DNA from: Pleodorina starrii
Taxonomy: Eukaryota > Chlorophyta > Chlorophyceae > Chlamydomonadales > Volvocaceae
Direction: 5' to 3'
Length of the DNA: 64,000 nucleotides
Assembly: GCA_030267565.1 (NCBI GenBank)
Contig: BRXU01000022.1
Span: 1,570,001-1,634,000, forward strand
The position numbers and the translations under genes are program-made. The notes beneath the pieces are model-generated. The model saw only the letters and a list, made by a program, of their open reading frames with translations. It did not search any database and had not been told where the DNA came from. Numbering within the stretch: the stretch's first letter is position 1; every line of letters starts with the position of its first letter. Positions 22,729-35,200 of this stretch are shown in pieces.

Positions 22729-25700
22729 GCGAGGAGGCAGGGTGGGTGGAAGCGATAGATAGTAGTTGCCGCCCACATGTCAGCTTTGTGAGCTGTGCGA
22801 GTATTTACAGTTCCGCGACCGAGAGAAGCTTCCCTCCTCCCGATCAAGCCGAGGAGTACGCACAGAAGTGGCTCAACGCGGGCGATCCCGGACGGCCCGC
22901 GAATTCCGCCTATTCCGTCCGTGCTTTTGGGGCCTAGTGTTGACACGGTAGACGGTCTGCTTTAACATGGCCATAGATTTTTAAAATATACGGATAGCGT
23001 CTTTTACGGCCGCCGGCTTCATCAACACGGCCGTGTACAGATGGCCGTGTACAGCACGGCCATGTATATCGCCCCGTGTCGACACGTTTGGATTGTACAC
23101 GTGCGTGTAGACACGTTTGGAGTGTACACGTGCGTGTAGACACGGCTTGTGTATTGTCGTAGGATTCGAAGAAGAATTATACCGAGGATTACCCAGCGTA
23201 GTATAGCGGTAAAAAATGAAGGTTTATTTTCTGAGTGAAGCGCTAGAAAACCAAGGTGCCAGTCCGCGAAGGCGTGGAGGAGCGATTTTCGGGTTTTGTA
23301 GCTACGTAGGGTGGTTGCCGTGAGGCTGTGGGCATTAAGGCCTTAGCGATAGCTTGCGCGGTAGCCGGCCCTCACCCGGCCTATCTACGTACCTACCGAA
23401 TGAAGACGGCTTTACACTGCTTGCAGGCACCCTTTGTGTGTAACGAACTGTAATTTCTCATGAAAATCACTTCATGTATGCCTTTGACAGATAGATTATA
23501 TTCACCCGTTGGCTGCTGGGAGAACAAGTTTATTTGCCGGGCTGGGATTGTGCCGCCCCTCGCTCATGACAGTAATCGGGAGCACGTACGTAGTGCTCCT
23601 CTCAGCGTGTCCGCCCGCTGTCCATTGGCTTTCGACCCGGCGATCCTTGCGTGCTTTTCCCAGTTAGTCAAACCACCGTAACAGCGGCGCAGTAGCGCAC
23701 TGCGTGGATGCCAGAGATTCGAGCTCCTCGCTGTTTCAAGGGGCTGCAGGCTATCATGTTGCAAACACGACGACGGGTTAACGTCCCGAGAAGCGAGCGA
23801 CAGCGTTATATATGATACGCACTTGGAAGAGCTGTTCGAGCGAGCTGCTGACACCTGCCCCATCCCCTCCCCGCCGCTAGCGCCACGACGTGCCAGCCAC
23901 GACGCGCCGTACATGTTCAGGGAATCCACGCCAGGCCACTTGCTCGCTCCAACCTGCTTGCCATCCAGGCCGCCTGAGTGTGTGTCCCGGCCTCAACTTT
24001 GCAGCAGCCTCCAAGTCGCAATCATCATCCGGATAAGATAAGGTTGCCTTGCTTTCCGTGGGTGTCCACGTGCCCTCGTACACCCCTCTCCTAATCAACC
24101 CTCATGTATGTCCCCGCACCTTTTGCGCCCCACCCAGCACCCACCCAGCCCACCGCTGAACAGCAGAGGCGGGGCTTTGAGCTCCTGCATGGTGCCTCGG
24201 GCGGGGGGGGGCGGGGCGGGGCGGGGCGCGCATGAGTGATGCTAAATTGCTGATGACGGGTTATACTGCGTAGATGATGATTGCTGCCTTGTGATTTGGG
24301 CGCCAAGAACATGGCCTGAACAGGCAGCATCGCAGCAAGCGTTGGTTCCATGTTGGTCCGGATAGACAGATGGCCGTGCTCATGGCAAGGGGACAGTCCT
24401 CTGTGAGTGGGGCCGTAGGCGGCAATCTAGGGGCCAGCCCTCCGCCGGGTGGGGAGCGAGCGTGTGTGTTCGGTAGGCTGGCCGTCTTCTGGAGACCGCT
24501 TAGGCAGCGGGGGCGGGAGAGCCGCGTTCGTTTGTATTGGCTATCTGGCTTATCGTTTCGGGCAGCAACAGGCGCTTGGGGGGGTGCCGTTCACTTGCTC
24601 GCATCGTTTGGCTGCTGGTTGTGGGTGGTTGTGCCTTGGGTTTGCACTTCAAGCCCTGGTTCGGATGACGACCGGGCGGGAGTCTGGGTGGTCTTCGCTG
24701 CGTGGGCAGCCGCAGCTGGCTGGCTGGCAGCCCCTTGTCGGTGCGTGTCAAGGCCAGGTCAGACAGACACTGCAAAGATGTACGGACGCGTGGCCCCAGG
24801 AGCAGTCAGTAGCTAGCAGCTAGCAGTGTTTTTTGATTCCCGGGGAATTCATTATTCCGAACCAAGGAATGAATTTTCGGGGTAAACTCGCTAATCGATT
24901 ACCGGTATAGCGGTATTACTCCTTAGCCGTGAGGCGCTGGGGGGGCCTGCGCCCCCCCCCACCCCCAGACCCCCACCCACCCCCGCAGACCACCCCCCCC
25001 CCCCCACCCAAATAGAATTACAAGCTCTCCATATCGCACGAGGCAAGTGACGTGTCTTCTGCGCGCGGTCCTTTTCCGCGCCGACTGCCGTGTCCAAATG
25101 TATCTGTAGCGAGCAAGAGTGTTGGTGTCGGGACAAGATGTGCGAAGCAAGGCCTGCGGTTGAGCCTGGCTGAAGCTCCCGAGAAGCTGTACTATGTTGG
25201 CGACGCGTTTCTGGAAGCGAATTACGTAATTTACGTTGTCGTGCTCGTTCGCACATACAGCTGCTGTATTCAGTGTAGTACTATTATGTAACGTACCACC
25301 TGGAAACGCGGGGTTGCCACACGCAAATGTAGGTGGCCCGGGGGTTTCATCATCAATTGCTCCACGTTCCAAGGTGGTGCCTGGTGGTGTCTACATTCGG
25401 TTGCGGTGGTCCGTGTGGACTGGCGGCACTAAGTACGGCACCCTGACACCGAACAGGGGCATGTGCCGATATGTGGGTATGGCTATCACAGTTGGCTGAG
25501 GACCCCCTGAAGGATTGAGCCATCTGGCCATCTGGCCCGTGGTGCACCGCAGCCGGGACGACCGACCAGGGTGAAAGGAAAGCACAACCAGACCAGACTA
25601 TCCAGACCTTATGTGGCACCCACCCGTTACATCCGCGGGCTGGCCACCACACCCGCGCGCAAAGCCTCCTCCCTCCCCGGTGAGGAAATCCCCTCCCTGC

Positions 25701-26543
25701 CCTCTGAACAGCTGCCCCACGCAGTCCAGTCAGTGCAGTGCAGTCCAGTGGGGGACCGCTGAAGCTGCTGCCGCAGCGCACGTGTCACCTCAAGTGGGCC
25801 CTATGGACACTCCGCCGCAGAGCACACATACACACACGCACGCACTCACACGCACCCCGCCCGACCACCCATGGCCTGCAAACACAGCATGGCCGGATTG
25901 TGAAGAGGGGGGGCGGGGGGGTTGGTGCATCCGCAGGCGCCCCCCGTCTGCAATCGCGGCATGTGAACCGGACACGTTGGCCCGATGCCCCCCGTGTTGG
26001 CGGTTCGCTCCTTTCCCAAACTTGTCCCCACACGCCGCAACAACGACATCCGCCGCCGGTCTCCATGTGCCCAGCCAACCAACCCGGGTACCCGGCATCC
26101 ATGCAACAAGCCGCGGTGTGTCCCCAGCCACGTTTGTGTGTTGCCTCCCCTTTCCCCTCACCTCCCTTCTCTCCCTGCGCCCCCCGAGCCCCCATTCGTT
26201 CGCTCGTCATGCGGCCCCCCACCCCCCCACCCCCACCCACACGCACGCCTCCAACCTCGCTCGCTGGAACAAGAGCCCTGCGGCTGCGGCTGCTGCTCCC
26301 CCGGGCGCACTCGCCTTCACTGCTGCCAGCACCCACTCCAGCGCGCGCAACCCTGAAGCTCAGGGCCCCCCACCGCCGCTGCCCCTGCTGCCTTCATAGC
26401 TACCGGTAACGCCACAACCCGCCTTTCCCGTCGGCAGTATCCCCTTGCCGGCCATCCGCCACCCCCCCACCACATGCCTAGGCTGCCGCCAACCCCCCTA
26501 CCCACCACCCACCCTCCCCTCCACCCTCCCTGCAGCTCTCCCC
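22729..26543. other. Intergenic, no gene recognised
   Basis: Holds a 29-bp tandem duplication (about 23087-23145, GACACGTTTGG…GTGCGTGTA), possible poly(A) signals at 23439 and 23449, poly-G/C runs near 24200 and 24940-25010, and the dispersed repeat at 25625-25790. The tail from about 25.8 kb is pyrimidine-rich 3' flank of the RlmN-like gene. Open frames here are short or mirror GC-rich repeats. Confidence 0.5.
25625..25790. repeat. Dispersed repeat, copy 2
   Basis: Partner of 7640-7795; see there. Confidence 0.7.
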
Positions 26544-29500
26544 TCACGCCACGGGCCCCAGCCCCACCTTCCGCACCGCGTCCTCAATATCCCGCGTGGT
26601 GCCCCCACTGCCGCACCCGCTCCCCCCCTGGACCGCCTCCCGACTGCAGCCCCCACCGCCGCCCGCCTCGATCACCAGCTGACCACACGCGCCTGGGGAC
26701 GAGAGGGGAGAGGAGGGGAGGGGAGGGAAGGGAAGAGGCGAGAGAAGGGAGGAGGCAGCGGAGATTATGACATCCGCGCAGGAAGGAGGGGGGGAGGTGG
26801 CGGCAAGCGGCAGACGTACGGCAGATACCCCACCCAGCCACACCCAGCCCGCCCTACTATGCCGTGTAATGGCTTTTTCCCCCCCGCCGGCGCCGAGGCA
26901 CGCCTCATCCCCTCCCCTTCCCCTCCCTCCGACATCCACCCACCCGCCCGCCCACCCCCCACCCGCTCACCCGAAATGTCCTGCCCCATCTCCTGGCGGA
27001 TGGTTGTGTGCAGTCCGTATGTGTGGCGCAGCACTCCCTGGAAGGCCTCCACACTGCCCTCCGCGGGGGCCTGGAAGAAGGGCCCTTCGGGCTGGTAGAT
27101 GGGGTTCCAGGGAATGAGGTTGATGACCACGTCGTCACCCTGGGGCGGGGGAGAGGAGAGGAGGGGAGAGGAGAGGAGGGTGCGTGAGGGGGAGGGTTTT
27201 CGCTTGGTATTTACCTCGCTATTCTTACGCAGACAGAAAGGTTTCTCTTACGGTACCTACGCCATTATTTTACCGTTCGCACGGGTTCCGGCCTATCCGC
27301 GGATAATACGGTACACCCCGCCCCTCTTTCCCTCTTCCCTCCCTCCCCCCCCCCCCCGGGCTCCTGCCCAGCACCAGTACCGGTACCTGCAGCAGCTGCC
27401 CCAGCTGGTGCGCCTGCTCCAGTCCGTCATTGACCCCTGCCAGCATGACGTACTCGTAAAAGACCTTTTGGCAGCTGGATGCCTGGTAGGCCCGCACCGC
27501 CGCCATGAGGGCGGGCAGCTTGTAGGCGCGAGCCGAGGGGACGATCTGGGCGCGGAGCTCCTGAGTGGGGGCGTGCAGGGAGAGGGCCAGGCTGACACCC
27601 TGAGGGGGGAGGGCAGGGAGGGGAAGGGGAGGGGAGGGAGGGCAGGGAGGGGAGGGAGGGAGGCGTGGGTGAACAAAGGTAAGCCACAGCGACGGAGGAG
27701 GGAAGGGAAGGCTTAGGAGCGTTCCCATGACACGACTCCCCGACCACGGGGGGCCTGGGTACCCCGGGGGGGGCGGTGTGTATGCAGCACAGGACGGCCC
27801 GCGGCACAGGACGGCCCGCGGCACAGGACGGCCCGCGGCACAGGACGGCCCGCGGCACAGGACGGCCCGCGGCACAGGACGGCCCGCGGCACAGGACGGC
27901 CCGCGGCACAGGACGGCCCGCGGCACAGGACGGCCCGCGGCACAGGACGGCCCGCGGCACAGGACGGCCCGCGGCACAGGACGGCCCGCGGTGTGGGGTG
28001 ATGGACTAGGCAGGTCGATCCCCGGCTGCCCCGCCCTGCCCCACCCCGCCCCCCTGCACCCGCCCCCCACCGGCAGCTCCTCCGCCAGCTGCTTGATCCG
28101 CGGAATGACCCCCACAGTGGATACCGTCACGTGGCGCCTCCGCAGTCCGAAGTAGCGGCTGTCGGTCATCATGGACACAGCGGAGCGGACGGCCTCGTAG
28201 TTGTTGAGGGGCTCACCCATACCCTGGAGGGGGGGGGAGGGGGGACCGCGGGGGAGGAGGAGGGTTACGAGTATGAGTGTATACTGAAGGGAAGGAAAGG
28301 AAGGGGGGCGGGGGCGAGGGGAAATTGACAGCGCGACGGCGGAGGGTGTGGCGAGAGCGAGGTGAGCGAGAGCGAGGCGGGGGGAGGGGTGGGGCAGACC
28401 CACAGCAGGCGACCACTTCGAGGAAAGGAAGCGGTATGGGAGGGATGGGATCGGCTTCGAGGTCAGGCCGCCCGGGGTGAGGGTCATGCCGCAGCTGGGC
28501 AGCGGACCCGGTCCGAGTCGTGTTCCGGATTGCGGAGATTAGGGGTGGCGGGGCCCCGGTGACCGCGGCTCAGCCTGCCCAATCCCGTCCCGGCCCACAG
28601 CCTCCCAGCCGGTGCGCACCCCCGCTCCCCTCCCCCCCTCCCCCTCCTCCCCCTCCGTACCCACCATGAACACGATGTTGCGGATGCGGGTGACTGCCCG
28701 GGCATGAAGCAGCTGCTCCACAATCTCCCCCGCGTTCAGATGGCCCTTCAGACCCATGGTGCCTGGGGCAGGCGGAGGTGGAGGGGGTGGGTGGGTGGGG
28801 GGGGGGCGATGGAGGGGTGGGGAGGTAAGCAAGCGACCCAAGAGGGTAGGCGGTGGAGCAAGAGCGGCTGGGACAGGCGGGTGAGGGGGGGGGCGGCGTG
28901 GGACGTGCCACGAATCCAGCAGGAGGAAGAACCCGCGGACCTGCCAACGACGAGAAGGCGGAGAAGCGCCAACGCGACGAGCGCTGCAGAGATGATCCGC
29001 ACGCAGGGCCCGACCCGACCCGACCCGGCCGCAAAGGCTCTGAAGTCTATGGCGGCCCGGCAGCCGCCCAGCAGGCGCCGGAGCCGACACCCCTCTCCTT
29101 CCCCCCTCCCTCTCCCTCAGCTGTCCAGACTGGTCTGTCTTCTGTACCCCAAGGCTGGCCCCTCCCCCCACAGCGTGACGTGACAATGTCAACGCTCAAC
29201 GATCCAGCCGCGCGTGGTGTGCTGTGTGCTCAATCGACTGCACCACCGCCCCCCCTGCCCCCTGCCCCCTGCCGGCACACACCCACCCATCCACCTGTCG
29301 CACAGAAGGTGCAGCCCATCTGACAGCCCACTTGAGAAGACACGCACAGAGTCGACCGCCTCCGTGACCGGACAGCAGCAGCAGCAGCCGCGCCTCTCCC
29401 CGACGCCGACGTGATCGAAGGCGCGCTCGACGACGCCTCCGCCGCCGCCCCCTTGCCGCTGTCGCTGCAGCGCCCACCCCCGCCGCCGCGACAGCACTCC

Positions 29501-31975
29501 GCGCTGCTGCGTCCGCACACGGCCTCCACCTCCTGTCCCTCCTCGCCTGCCTGCTCCCGGCCCTCTCGCCCCTGCTGCTGCCGCCCCTCCTCGCCCTCGC
29601 CCTCCTCCTCCTCCTCCTGGTCCTCATCCGGCTGCAGTCGGTGGTCCACGGGCAGGTGAGGGTCCACCTCGGGTCCGTTGGCCACCTCGGTGCCGCCATT
29701 ACGGGCCAGCAGCTGAGGGTCGCGGCCTGCAGAGAGGGGGGAGTGGGGGGTAATAGTGGAGGTGCAGCAGCGGAGGGATGGAGAAAAGGCGTCGCGGGGG
29801 TGACAGGGACGGAGCACGGAGGTGTTGCGTCAAGGGGGTGGGAAGGGGAGAGACGCATCGATGCGGCGTTGCAGAACTGCCAGACCACGTGGATGGGTGG
29901 GTGGGGGGCTGTTGGGTGTGGCGGCGGATGTTTCATGGCCGAGCTGGCGGTGCTGAGTCCCCAATGCGGCGCTGAGAGACAGGCGGGCGGGCAGGTGGGT
30001 GGGCAGGCGAGCACCCAACACTCAACACCGCCGGTGCCGCATGCGAGCGAGCGGGGGGGGGGGGCAACCTCGCTCGCTCCTGGCGGTGCCACCACCCGGC
30101 TCGGGCTCCGGCTCGGCCGTGTGTACCAAAGTGGGACCACCGCATACATACACACATACGTGCGTGCGTGCGTATGGGTGAGTGGCGGGAAGATTCTCCA
30201 CCCATGTGGGAGTGCCCCCCCCATGTGCATGTGCATGTGTGCATGTGCATGTGGGAGGACCTTCCGAACCGTGCGCGCTGCGTCCTCAAAGCGGCAGGCC
30301 GTCAAGGATCCTCCTCCGCTCTACTGTCCGCCAAACGCACCCATGTGGGTGCGCCGGTAAATACCCTCTCTCCGTATACCACCCCCAGCCTTGGCTTTCG
30401 GCTTGGGGACTCGGCCACTGGCGGATGCAGGGATGGATGGATGGGTGGATGCATGGATGGGTGAATGCATGGATGGATGGGTGGATGCATGGATGGATGC
30501 CGTTGCAGTGCGTCGTGCGGTGTGTGCGGTGCCCGCTGCGTGCAAGGGCCTGCAACGGCAACCGCCGGCCGCAACAGCCCTCGGGGGGGGGGGGGGAACA
30601 ACCCAGCCCTAGCTCCCGGACAGCGCAGCCCAGTGGCACCACACCACGCCCCGCCCCGCCTACCCCCCAAGCCCCTACCTCCCGACCCAGTCAGTCCAGG
30701 AGGGGCTGCTCCCTCGGAACCTCAAACCCCCTTCACCGCAAACACCCCTCCATTCCCCAAAACGCAACCGACCACCGCTCACTCCGGCTGACCTCCCAAG
30801 TCCCAACGCGCTCCCTCCCAACCCCACCGCGGTCACACCTCCGCGGCCCCTCGTTGTTGTTTTCACCCCTCGTCCTCATCCCTCCCCTGTCAGCCTACTG
30901 TCTCTTCAGACTGCCAAACCCTAAAACCCCCACCAACCCTCCCCCCGCCCCCGCACCACGGCCTCCTCCCCAAGCCCTCCAACCCACCCGCACTCCTGGA
31001 TGCCCACCCTCCCCCTGTCCCCTTCCCTCCCCCTCCCTCCCTCCCTCCCTCCCTCCCTCCCTCCCTCCCTCCCTCCCTCCCCACTCACTCGGCCCCTCGT
31101 ACGTCATGACCACCGCCTCCACCTGCATTCCGTCCTGCAGCTCCACGAGCAGCTTGGTGGTGGAGGCGTCGCTGCTGGTCTGGCAGCGAACCACCCGGGT
31201 GGTCCACTTGGAAAAGTACTTGTCAAGCAGGGCCAGGGCGGCCCTGGGCATGTCGGGCACGTCGTGCCAGGAGCTCTCGGGGTGGCGGATAAGGTGCCTG
31301 GGGGGAGAGAGAGAGGGGGAGGGAAGGGGGGGGATAGGGGCGGGGACAGCGGATAGGGCGTGAGGGGAAAGGGGGAGGGGGGGAGGAGGGATAGGCGAGA
31401 GGGAGGAAGAGGGTCAGGGCGGGTGGGAGGCCGGCGTGTGAGGTGTGAGTGAGCAGAAGGGGATGGGCGGCAGTGTGGGGATGCGTATATGCCTTTTTGC
31501 CGTCCAGGCGGGTGGTCCCGGTTCAGCCAAAAAGGGGGGGGGGGGGCGGGGCGGTTGGCCGAGGGCTTGGGAGAGAGCACTCTCGTGCCATTCCCGCGTC
31601 CGAGACGCATCCGCGGGTTGTAGCTGAGGGACTGGGCCGCCTCCCCGTTTTACTGCGAAATGGCAAAGCGCGTGTGCCTGCAGAGGGTCTGCGTGTATCT
31701 GCGACGCTGACGGTGGTTGTTAAGACGAGAACGTGCACGCGTAACCCATTGCGCGTATTTGCCTAATTGTTTTACATGCGTTATCCGAATGCACGGTCCA
31801 CAAACAAGTCCTGGCAATACTTCAAAGTCCATCGGCGGCCGCAAACAACGGTTGCAAGGACCTACCCCCACATACGGACGGCGTGCATAGGCTTTATTCC
31901 CTCCTCTTGGAATGCCTGAAGGACTGCATTGGTATCCCATACAGACTGCGGAGAAAGTTTCCGTGGGGGCGGCAT
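26544..31975 (-). CDS. RlmN-type radical SAM RNA (adenine-C2) methyltransferase
   Basis: Eight exons, complement of 31866-31975, 31089-31297, 29295-29726, 28665-28762, 28071-28223, 27387-27599, 26971-27139 and 26544-26692; 1533 nt, 510 aa, phases close exactly. The family methylates C2 of an adenosine in 23S rRNA or tRNA, using SAM and an iron-sulfur cluster. Seen in order: N-terminal [12 protein letters not shown], the [17 protein letters not shown] block, the cluster motif [47 protein letters not shown] and the C-terminal ACGQL, whose Cys carries the methyl intermediate in the bacterial enzyme. Start ATG at 31975 fits the family. Odd: about 110 extra, mostly acidic and Ala-rich residues between the N-terminal domain and the cluster motif. 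Organelle targeting is expected for a bacterial-type enzyme in an alga, but no clear transit peptide is seen ([13 protein letters not shown]). Confidence 0.92.
27788..27991. repeat. Minisatellite, 12 perfect 17-bp units
   Basis: CACAGGACGGCCCGCGG repeated, exactly 204 bp, in the intron between exons 5 and 6 of the RlmN-like gene. Long frames across it on both strands are artefacts. Confidence 0.97.
30425..30500. repeat. GGAT/GCAT short tandem repeat
   Basis: GGATGGATGGGTGGATGCAT-type units in intron 2 of the RlmN-like gene. Confidence 0.8.
31028..31080. repeat. (CCCT)n microsatellite
   Basis: CCTC/CCCT units about 9 bp past the exon 2 donor of the minus-strand gene. Purely intronic. Confidence 0.9.
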
Positions 31976-32259
31976 TGCGAAGCGCTAAACCAACGCGAGG
32001 CTAAATAATGAGCGAGATAACCTTTGAATAATAACCTGAGCCGTTGCAAGGTTGGGCTGAAGTCAACCGCTCGCGATAGTTACAGCGATGGTTGGCGCAC
32101 AAGCGCTTGCTTGGCAGGCAGCGTAGTTTACAAGAAGTAGAGTTGCGTGACGCTATGCAGTATGCTTTACAGAGTTGACCACGATACTAAATACCGGTAT
32201 GCTGCACAAACGACTTGTCGCGCGAACTTTTCACGACACATCACATCAGCATTCCGAGT
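31976..32259. promoter_or_regulatory. Short gap: RlmN-like promoter and 3' end of the TML-like gene
   Basis: 284 bp between the stop of the TML-like gene (32260) and the start codon of the RlmN-like gene (31975), both on the minus strand. The first gene's terminator and the second's promoter must fit here. It is AT-richer than its surroundings. Confidence 0.4.
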
Positions 32260-35200
32260 CTACGGAGTCGCGGTCATCTCCGCGCGCCACTCGCACAACG
32301 ACGGCGTCCACTCCAGCTCCACCACCCCCTGCGCCAGCGCAGCGCCGCTGAGCGTGCCCGACCCGTCCGCGCCGCGCAGCGTCAGCTTGGCGCTCAGCCG
32401 GCCCAGCGCCGCCGCCAGCGCCGCCTCGTCCACCGCCACCCCCGTCACCTCCCCCACCACGAACGACGCCACAAAGGGCTGCGTGGCGGTGCCGCTGTTG
32501 TCCAGGCTGGCCACGGGACCCGGCTGCTGCCAGCGCAGCGTCCTGCTGGTGGCGTCGAACACGGCGCCCGGCGGACTGGCCCGCAGCGGCCGCTCCAGCA
32601 GCGCCGGCACGACCACCTCCACCGCCAGGTCTGCGGGGCGGGGAGGGGTAACAAAGATGAAACCGCAGCGGGGAGGGAGGGAGGAAGGGAGGGGCAACAA
32701 GCGGCCCCACCGTGAACACTCAGTGGGCAGTGCGTGTGAATGGGCTTGCCCACCACCGTGTCAGGGGAGGCGGGGCGCGCCCCGCACGGCCCCGTATCCG
32801 GAAGAGATGACGGTGGACAGACCCATACAAGCACACGGCGCGCCAGCACATCGACATACGGCCCGCTGGCCCGCCGCTCCCCAGTTCCCCGCCCCGCCCC
32901 GCCGCCCCCCTCCCTAGCCCGGCCCTCACCCGCAGCCCGTGGCGCCACCCGTGGGCAGATGGCGTAGTGCAGCCCCAGCGTCACCAGCCGCCGCCCGTCC
33001 TGAGTGGCCTGACAGGAGGCGCCCAGCTGGGCCTGAAGCAGCCGGCGGGGAGCGCGGGTAGGCGGGCGGGTAAGGCGGGCGGCAGCGTACATGGGGGGCC
33101 GCACAGAAGAGCGAGTCGACAAGAGGGTGGCTACCACCATCAGTGGTGGTAACCACCACTACAAGTCCTGAACCGAGAGGAGGTGGCTGGTTGGCGGTGA
33201 CGTGTGCGCTCAGCACCACTTTGGAGTTTGGACACGCAGGAGGCTGCGCCCCCCCCCAGTGCCGAATACAGCTCCGTAACCACATCGCGACATCGGAGGT
33301 GGCATCGTCGCAACCGCGGAGCCCCATGATCCGGATCCCCAATCACAACAACAAATGACCCGCCGACGCTGCCCAGCGCCGAAGTGGCACCCGACCCTCT
33401 TGGCCGCCGCCATCCCCCTCCTGATCACCACGCCCACCCCATACAGCATACCATGCGCAGCACCACACAGCACAGCAGGCACGCAGCGGACGCAGAGCAC
33501 ACACGCCAAAACACACGCAGCCGCTCGGGTAAGCAGCGCACACCTACAAACGCAACCTTCCCCCCATGCACACCTGCAGTGGCGGCTGCATGGCCGGTGG
33601 CGGCAGGTGGTAGGTCAGCAGCGGCGCCCCCGGGTGGGGCTTAGCCAGGATGCCGTCGGCCACCAGCACACCGCCCACCGGACCCGCCCGGCAGCAACCC
33701 GGGTGGCGCCGGGCGGTGGTCAGAGCCGCCGCCACGTGCTCGCTGGAGGACTCGGGGACCTGGAGCGCGAGAGCAGGCCAGGCGAGGGGAGGGCAGCGGA
33801 GGGGAAGGGCCCGGAGCGGAGGGGAAGGCAAGGGTAAAGGGCGCGTGCAAGGCTAGGGAGGTCAAGGAGGATGGCAAGCACGCGGACTTTCGGCCCTACA
33901 TCCCAGGCGGAGTGGGGAGGGGCAGGTGGTTGGGGTCCCGAGCCTGAGCCCGTTTCGGCAAGCAGACCTTTACTTGCCGGCGGTGTCGGGAGGCCGCATG
34001 GTCGCCCGCACGGACGATCCCTCGAAACCCTACAAGCCATTTCCCGCACTGGTTCCGGTACCGCCTCCCAGCTCCCAGCACCGCAGCCTCCAGCCAGGTA
34101 CCCCGCAGCCAGGTGCCCCGACCCGCACTCGTCCGCCCATGCGGCGCCTCCGACCTGACCGCCTCCCCACTCCAGCCAACCCCCTTCCGTACTGCCGAGT
34201 CCGTTCGTCCGTCCGTCCGTTCCCCCACTCGGTTACTGGGCTGCGGGTCCCGATCCCCCCCCCCTTTCCCCAACATCCGATTTCCCCCCCCCCCCGCCCG
34301 GGGCCCATGGCCGCATGCAACGCCCGCATTCGCTCGCACACGGCGTGTACGCATCCCACCGAAACCCCTTGTTCGGCCCTTCATTTCCATTTCCCCCCGG
34401 TACCCCCCTACCTGTGGCGTATTGCCCCCCTCCATCCCTCCCTCTCCCAGCCCTGCATCCATACCTGCACCATGAACTGCACGGTATGCACCTTGGACTT
34501 GGCGCCCTCCGAAACCCACTCCACCCGCCCCGACAGCCCCGCCCGCACCAGCCGCCCGCCCGCCGCCTCCCCGCGCCACACCTCCCCAAGCCGCAGAACC
34601 GGCTCGGAAGGGACCATGGGCGCGGGCGCGGGCGCGGGGGCGGCGGCGAAGGCCGCGTCGCCGAACGCGTCATCCTCGAAGCCTGCCCGCCACACAGGGA
34701 GGAGAGACCCGTGGGTCGGTTGGGTCGGAGGGTCAGCGAGCAGAAAGCTGACCGGGACGAAACGAACGAACGAACGAGCGAACAGGCGGCATGGGTCGTG
34801 GGTATGCGCTGCGCAAGGTCAGGCAGGCAACGCAGGCCTCGTCAACCTCTCAAAGGGGTGAGAGACCAATCGCGCGTCGTAGGGGGATCGGGCGACGCCG
34901 CGCGATGTGCTTGCTGCGGCTGCTCGGCTCGTCGACACACGTTCACCACGCCACGTGCCTAGGCGGCCTTCACCCGTCACAGCGGCCTTTGCCTCGGATT
35001 TCGCTGCAGCCGGCGGCGTCGCTGCGTCCTTCTTGTCCCCGCCGAACGAGGTCCAGTCTACGTCCGAGGCGGCGAAGGGGTCGTTCGGGTCCGCGCCCGG
35101 CGGCAGCTTGGGCTTGCCGGGCGTCTCCGCCTTTTTCCCGCCCAGGCCGAAGATGTCGTCTGCGGGCGAAGGGAGGGCAGCAGGGCGCGTCCGAGCGACC

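Noticed and set aside
27427..28155. Repetitive Arg/Pro/Gly proteins on both strands, and the CRISPR-like look of regular repeats
   Set aside because: It is a head-to-tail 17-bp minisatellite with no spacers, inside an intron of a well-supported gene.
31650..31940. 96-codon minus-strand frame over the start of the RlmN-like gene
   Set aside because: It is a different frame from the conserved [12 protein letters not shown] exon and has no family match.
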